NCBI GenBank assembly: GCA_021292105.1
Contig: CM037875.1
Location: 1,764,956-1,828,955 of the forward strand
Length of the DNA stretch: 64,000 nt
From: Anadara kagoshimensis
Taxonomy: Eukaryota > Mollusca > Bivalvia > Arcoida > Arcidae
Direction of reading: 5' to 3'
The notes under the pieces were generated by a model. That model saw only the letters and a program-made list of their open reading frames with translations, made no database searches and was not told the origin of the DNA. This document shows, in pieces, positions 57,834 to 64,000 of the stretch (its first letter is position 1; each line of letters begins with the position of its first letter). A program made the translations under genes and the position numbers.

Positions 57834-58082
57834 GGCATCGGTTTCAAAATCATTCCTTATCTAAAATTTTCCTTACCTTAAATTTAGCAAGTTTTTTTTA
57901 ACATCTTTTTGGAAATACTGGCAATTATTTTTGTTAAACCTAAATGCAAATGTTTTAATCTAGAAGTGATCTTAGAAATGACACCTTAAATTCCTCAATA
58001 TCTTGAAAATTAACAAAATTTAAAAGATAGATTCAAGTTTCAAGGGAAATCTTAGCTAAGGAATGATTGTGAAACCGAGGCC
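57834..58082. mobile_element. MITE family M, copy 4
   Basis: Left 'catcggtttcaaaatcattcctta' and right inverse 'ctaaggaatgattgtgaaaccgagg'. It lies about 480 bp upstream of the XKR start codon. Confidence 0.75.
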
Positions 58083-58346
58083 TGGTTACTTTTGCTTCGC
58101 CATTTGATGAGTTTCCTTAGAACTTTGTTTGTGTCAAATCATAATTCTATGTTAAATATCATAATAAGAATTTTTTTTAACCATATGGACACAGTGGAAA
58201 TCCCTGGTCAACGAATTAACAAATCGCTAAATTTAGTCAGTTTGGTCAGCGGATTAAAACACTTAAAAGAAATTTATAATACCACTTATACAAGTATAAA
58301 TAGACATTGGTCATAGTCAATCTGTAAATACGGGTGTAGTCATCAT

Positions 58347-58401
<55 letters not shown>

Positions 58402-59240
58402 TTTCAGCGGCGTAGATAAAAACCAATTATAACCGAGGCAAAAATAGATGCGGCGCTTCAAATCTAGGAAGGACTTCCATTTGTACCCTCCACAAAAAAT
58501 TTTAATTTTGACAAAAATGTCTAAAAATGATGGAATCAATCAATTTTTAACATTTCTGTGAAAAAATATTTTACATAGAATTTAAATTAGGTGGGGGTAC
58601 ACTAGGAAGTCTTACCCAAATCTAGGGATTCTGGGGGCAACCCACCCCCACCCCCGGAAAAATGTAAATGGCGTTTAGTGGTGCATTCTACCGACACCTG
58701 GACCTGGTATTTACTAGTAAATATAAAAGAAAAATACAAACATTTCATGTTCATAAATATTGTGAAAAAAACACAAAGCAAAACAAAAATTTGCCGTAAT
58801 CGAGGTTTGCATACCGGTATATACAGTTGAACAAATAAAACTTATTAACTCAGGTTTTACTAGAGATTTTCATTTAGCCAGTCGTCGAAAATACAGAAAT
58901 TTATCAATATAGTGACTAACGTACATCCTGTAGTGGTACCTTTAACACAATTATGAGCTAATAAAATTGAAAATAGGATATTGTATTGAAAATGTTCATC
59001 AAGTCTGTCATAACTAATTATTGTTTTTTCTTTTTCCTATTTTTTTCGTGTTTCTGTAAAAGTGCGATCTGATTTTACTGAGGCAACTGTCTCGACTGCC
59101 TCATGGTAAGCTACGACCCTGCATTTTTTATTCTATGGCTCAAAACTCGTTTTAACTGGACAATTCCGTAGATCTATGAATCTATAAGTTAACCGGAACC
59201 AAAATTACTAATGATGACAATATAAAGCAAGAGGGATTCA
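58083..59240. other. Non-coding stretch
   Basis: Contains a (TTTA)n run at 58346-58404. The frame 58092-58316 shows no family motif. Nothing else recognised. Confidence 0.5.
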
Positions 59241-59418
59241 TTTGTCACCCTCCACTTATTTTTTCGAGAACGAAAATCCTAAAAAGTTCAGCCTCGGAAT
59301 GTTCGGAGAAAACCAACGACCTTTGGCAAGCGAACTGAGAAACTTTCCCACACTGTCCCGGATGGGATTCGAACTTATAGGGGATGAAAGACACTGTAAT
59401 CTGTATGCCGTTCGTTCG

Positions 59419-59456
<38 letters not shown>
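59240..59456 (-). repeat. SINE family B with poly-T run
   Basis: 'gttcggagaaaaccaacgacctttggcaagcgaac', 'cactgtcccggatgggattcgaac' (antisense B box) and a following T run of about 37 nt at 59419-59455. Confidence 0.7.
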
Positions 59457-59653
59457 TTTGTCTGTTCAGGACAGAGACAGAGGCGTCTAGATGCCTACAC
59501 GTGCAGTGAAAAACTAAATGAACAACTCCAATAATGCTGTGGATGGTAAGTTTTAAACTATAAAATTAGACGTATGTTTCTGGATCTACAAATACAATAT
59601 TTTAATAAGACACTTGTCAATTATTTATCTATTTATTTATTTTGTTTTGTTTT

Positions 59654-59655
<2 letters not shown>

Positions 59656-59709
<54 letters not shown>

Positions 59710-60034
59710 TACGTTAAGTAATGGTGTTTTTACGTCTCAGTCAAGAATATTTCACGTATATCGAGACGTCGCCAGCTATAGGCGAAGGTGCAAAAATGTT
59801 GCTTTTGGGTTGCATTGATGGCATTATACAGCAGGGTTCTTTAACGTGCCAAGCCTAACGTGACATGGGACCTCGTTTATTTAAGTTCCCAACCGAAATA
59901 ACTTTCATTTCGTTATGTCGAGTACTTGGCGAAAGAACAGCCACTTTCAAGTCTTGGGTCAGACGCTACCGGGGTTCGAATCAACGATCTCTCATTTACG
60001 GAGCGCACTCTACTAACTGAGCTACCGCAGTGGT

Positions 60035-60089
<55 letters not shown>
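59656..60089. repeat. GA microsatellite split by a family-A SINE
   Basis: GA runs at 59656-59706 and 60036-60089 flank a family-A SINE (about 59716-60034, minus strand) with complete body motifs and antisense head ('actctactaactgagctaccgcagtgg', B-box region 'ggggttcgaatcaac'). Confidence 0.85.
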
Positions 60090-60091
<2 letters not shown>

Positions 60092-60477
60092 GGGTTAAAT
60101 AGTAAAGCATTTGTCATGAGCAAAATTTTTTTGGGTATTAAATTCCAAATTCCGACAATAATAGAGAGGATTAATTCGCATCAGTTGTTGTAACAGCGTG
60201 ACACAATAAATCGTTTTATTTTCAATAAAGTTAAAACATAATCGTCACTGGGAACGGTTTAGTGTAAGTAGAGTTTCTCGACCCTTTGGCCATAGTATAC
60301 ATTTTTGAATTTTCTAAATGAAAATTCAACATTTTTTTTTTAAAATATTTTATTCGAAAATTAAATATAAAGTTTGTATTTTCAATAAGGTATATATATT
60401 TGTACTTACTATGACTGGCAAATACAATATAAAACATGTTTAAACCAAATGATAAGCCTAAATTTCGTTACCATCGT

Positions 60478-60488
60478 CGTCGTCGTCG

Positions 60489-60554
<66 letters not shown>

Positions 60555-60615
60555 CCACCATCATCACCACCACCACCACCATCATCATCATCATTATCAT
60601 CATCACTACCACCAC

Positions 60616-60650
<35 letters not shown>

Positions 60651-60731
60651 CCATCATCATCATCGTCATCATCGTCGTCATCGTCGCATCATCATCATCA
60701 TTATCATCATCACCACCACCATCATCATCAT

Positions 60732-60763
<32 letters not shown>

Positions 60764-60786
60764 TCATCATCTTCATCATCATCACC
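60478..60786. repeat. CAT/CCA/CGT microsatellite block
   Basis: About 300 bp of CAT with CGT and CAC interruptions. Poly-H, poly-I and poly-M/D frames on both strands are artefacts. It is bounded on the right by a 45-bp sequence resembling 31515-31550 beside the Penelope-like remnant. Confidence 0.95.
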
Positions 60787-60829
60787 AATCCATGTCCAAA
60801 TCACAATCCCAAAGCAAAGTGAAAACATA

Positions 60830-61822
60830 TCTAGTGGTATATTTATTCAAAAACAGGTCTGTACAATACTCTACTTGATAAACTCTATTTAAATTCCCCT
60901 TAATTAAATGGTATAAAACCATGTGGCTAAAGTAGTTGATATATTTATTCTCAACAAAAAGCCTTTCGGCTTAAATATGTAATAATTACAAAATATAATG
61001 AAGAAAACATAGTTAATCAGTATATACATGTTGGAGAGTCCCAGTTATCGCATTGTATTTACAACCAGTTGCTCCTGTAGAGATGGGCTATCCTTGAAAA
61101 GCTGGATAAAAAAATCTGAGAACAATGACACATTAACTTACATGAATGGCCATATGGGTCATTTGATGATTCTTTATGAATTGAAAAGCCACACCATGTG
61201 GCCAAGATATTGACACAGTGATTTCTGGCGATATATTGATCAATACGGTTCTATATTTAACACTACAATTACAAAAAAAATAAAATCTACTTAAAAACGT
61301 AGCGCGGAGGTTGGCGATGATGACACATGCACTTGTTTCTGAAATTAAAAAAAAACCCACTCTATACTTAAACATAACACTAACAATTAGGTCGCCCTAA
61401 GTTCGCTCTGGTACAAGACAGTCCATAAAAACACTCGCACTTAACATGCATACACGAAATTATTCATAGATTAATCTATAGAGATTATTTAATAAAGTAG
61501 TTGTCGACGCGAATAGCTGAAAAATTACTGATGCGACGTTAAGCAACATTCAACACCAATCCTGAAATGAAATGCAAATACAAATATTAAATACAAATAT
61601 TTTATTAGAGTGTCAAATGTCATAAAACAATATAGTACATTTTAAAATATTTACATATACATAAGATTATGACATCCAATCTATAAAAGACTTATGAGAC
61701 ACTATTTATGTTTGAAAACAAATATTATGCACTAAAACACAATAAAAGATTATTCATATAAAAATGAATTACGTCTACTTGAAATACTAAAACATGCATG
61801 TGTTGTCTAGTCCATTATACGG
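60830..61822. other. Non-coding stretch
   Basis: No gene recognised. Short frames at 61028-61375 on both strands show no motif. Confidence 0.5.
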
Positions 61823-62035
61823 TACGTACAGGCCTGTCGAAAGTTTAACACAAAGCTTACAAATTGGTGCTGATTTGGCACTTCACTTAGCCCCCTTGAT
61901 AGCTGTATTGCGGCAGATTTTCGGTAGCTGCTATCTATTCCTTGGGTAAACAGCATTCAATATATCTGCTACTCGGAAACCGAGCTTCGGCTCCCGTTCG
62001 TTAACTCGGTGTTAAACTTTCGACAGGTCTGTACT
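61823..62035. mobile_element. Inverted-repeat element, parent of the satellite
   Basis: The left end GTACAGGCCTGTCGAAAGTT is the inverse of AACTTTCGACAGGTCTGTAC found at the right end (about 62010-62035) and in every unit of the adjoining satellite. The middle ('acaaattggtgctgatttggc', 'ttttcggtagctgctatctat') matches the copy at 52937. Confidence 0.65.
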
Positions 62036-64000
62036 GTAGCCTCAGCTCCTTTTCGTTAGCTCGGTGTTAAACTTTCGACATGTCTGTTCTGTAGCCTCAG
62101 CTCCTTTTCGTTAGCTCGGTGTTATACTTTCGACAGGTCTGTACTGTAGCCTCAGCTCCTTTTCGTTAGCTCAGTGTTAAACTTTCGACAGGTCTGTACT
62201 GTAGCCTCAGCTCCTTTTCGTTAGCTCGGTGTTATACTTTCGACAGGTCTGTTCTGTAGCCTCAGCTCCTTTTCGTTAGCTCGGTGTTAAACTTTCGACA
62301 TGTCTGTACTGTAGCCTCAGCTCCTTTTCGTTAGCTCAGTGTTAAACTTTCGACAGGTCTGTACTGTAGCCTCAGCTCCTTTTCGTTAGCTCGGTGTTAA
62401 ACTTTCGACATGTCTGTACTGTAGCCTCGGCTTCTTTTCGTTAGCTCGGTGTTAAACTTTCGACAGGTCTGTACTGTAGCCTCAGCTCCTTTCCGTTAGC
62501 TCGATGTTAAACTTTCGACAGGTCTGTACTGTAGCCTCAGCTCCTTTTCGTTAGCTCGGTGTTAAACTTTCGACAGGTCTGTACTGTAGCCTCAGCTCCT
62601 TTTCGTTAGCTCGGTGTTAAACTTTTGACAGGTCTGTACTGTAGCCTCAGCTCCTTTTCGTTAGCTCGGTGTTATACTTTCGACAGGTCTGTACTGTAGC
62701 CTCAGCTCCTTTTCGTTAGCTCGGTGTTAAACTTTCGACATGTCTGTACTGTAGCCTCGGCTCCTTTTTGTTAGCTCGTGTAAAACTTTCGACAGGTCTG
62801 TACTGTAGCCTCGGCTCCTGTTCGTTAGCTAGATGTTAAACTTTCGACATGTCTGTACTGTAGCTTCGGCTCCTGTTCGTTAGCTCAGTGTTAAACTTTC
62901 GACAGGTCTGTACTGTAGCTTCAGTTCCTTTTCGTTAGCTCGGTGTTAAACTTTCGACAGGTCTGTACTGTAGCCTCGGCTCCTTTTCGTTAGCTCGGTG
63001 TTAAACTTTCGACATGTCTGTACTGTAGCTTCGGCTCCTGTTCGTTAGCTCGTGTAAAACTTTCGACATGTCTGTACTGTAGCTTCAGTTCCTTTTCGTT
63101 AGCTCAGTGTTAAACTTTCGACAGGTCTGTACTGTAGCCTCGGCTCCTTTTTGTTAGCTCAGTGTTAAACTTTCGACAGGTCTGTACTGTAGCTTCGGCT
63201 CCTTTTCGTTAGCTCGGTGTTAAACTTTCGACATGTCTGTACTGTAGCCTCGGCTTCTTTTCGTTAGCTCGATGTTAAACTTTCGACATGTCTGTACTGT
63301 AGCTTCAGTTCCTTTTCGTTAGCTCGGTGTTAAACTTTCGACATGTCTGTACTGTAGCTTCAGTTCCTTTTCGTTAGCTCGATGTTAAACTTTCGACAGG
63401 TCTGTACTGTAGCCTCGGCTCCTATTTGTTAGCTCGGTGTTAAACTTTCGACAGGTCTGTACTGTAGCCTCGGCTCCTATTTGTTAGCTCGGTGTTAAAC
63501 TTTCGACATGTCTGTACTGTAGCTTCAGTTCCTTTTTGTTAGCTCGGTGTTAAACTTTCGACATGTCTGTACTGTAGCTTCAGTTCCTTTTCGTTAGCTC
63601 GATGTTAAACTTTCGACATGTCTGTACTGTAGCCTCGGCTCCTGTTCGTTAGCTCGGTGTTAAACTTTCGACAGGTCTGTACTGTAGCCTCGGCTCCTAT
63701 TTGTTAGCTCAGTGTTAAACTTTCGACAGGTCTGTACTGTAGCTTCGGCTCCTTTTCGTTAGCTCGTGTTAAACTTTCGACAGGTCTGTACTGTAGCCTC
63801 GGCTTCTATTCGTTAGCTCGGTGTTAAACTTTCGACAGGTCTGTACTGTAGCCTCGGCTTCTTTTCGTTAGCTCGGTGTTAAACTTTCGACATGTCTGTA
63901 CTGTAGCCTCGGCTTCTTTTCGTTAGCTCGATGTTAAACTTTCGACAGTCTGTACTGTAGCTTCAGTTCCTTTTCGTTAGCTCAGTGTTAAACTTTCGAC
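61985..64000. repeat. 55-bp satellite array, about 36 units, runs off the window
   Basis: The unit reads GTTAGCTCGGTGTTAAACTT, TCGACAGGTCTGTACTGTAG, then CCTCAGCTCCTTTTC. Variants alternate GACAGG/GACATG and CCTCAG/CTTCAG/CCTCGG, with a few one- or two-base-shorter units. Variant order is not random in places (adjacent units share variants), as expected for unequal exchange. No frame or tRNA-like fold. Confidence 0.95.

Noticed and set aside
60409..60892. Three overlapping 128-147 aa open frames
   Set aside because: Translations of a 300-bp CAT repeat on both strands.
61985..64000. CRISPR-like or coding repeat array
   Set aside because: 55-bp head-to-tail units have no spacers, and length variants shift the frame.

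Overview
The window looks like nuclear DNA from an invertebrate, most likely a bivalve mollusc. It is AT-rich, with spliced genes of short exons and GT-AG introns, and it is crowded with tRNA-derived SINEs, MITEs, microsatellites and a decayed Penelope-like retroelement. The bivalve call rests on my recollection of repeat types, chiefly the element at 41.3-43.6 kb, and is inference. No complete tRNA, rRNA, CRISPR array or bacterial-type operon was seen. Most long open frames are microsatellite or repeat translations.

Region 1-30.5 kb (minus strand). I see no multi-exon coding body here. Instead six short exons (3808-3918, 5415-5489, 8669-8749, 12656-12736, 19125-19199, 30230-30343) each start with ATG, encode 25-38 mostly basic residues and end at a GT donor in phase 0. 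They fit alternative first exons of one large minus-strand gene whose shared body lies left of position 1. Two of them are diverged duplicates. The spaces between hold SINEs, TA-inserting and hAT-type MITEs and degenerate tandem arrays.

Region 30.5-39.9 kb holds a dead Penelope-like reverse transcriptase (31.5-32.6 kb), a CAT/ATT microsatellite block, a degenerate outlying copy of the CRE promoter described below, a 126-bp hairpin, and a 3.2-kb foldback element (35087-38317). The foldback has two long inverted arms of roughly 195-200-bp tandem units and a 9-bp target duplication.

Region 39.9-48.9 kb (plus strand) holds a 682-bp MITE and then a small novel gene. Its promoter and first exon (CCAAT box, perfect TGACGTCA site, nine-codon exon, GTAAGT donor) occur three times in tandem with a period near 950 bp. 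The third copy sits directly upstream of the second coding exon (45362). A 2.3-kb Helentron/HINE-like element carrying twelve 145-bp repeats is inserted in the first unit.

Region 48.9-61 kb. A complete three-exon XK-related (XKR) gene lies on the minus strand (57357 to 53532, 522 aa predicted), a phospholipid scramblase family member with an unusually long hydrophilic loop. Its introns and flanks hold SINEs and copies of one MITE family.

Region 61.8-64 kb is a 55-bp satellite of about 36 copies running off the right edge. It appears to have grown from the terminal repeat of a small inverted-repeat element, an older copy of which lies at 52.9-53.4 kb.
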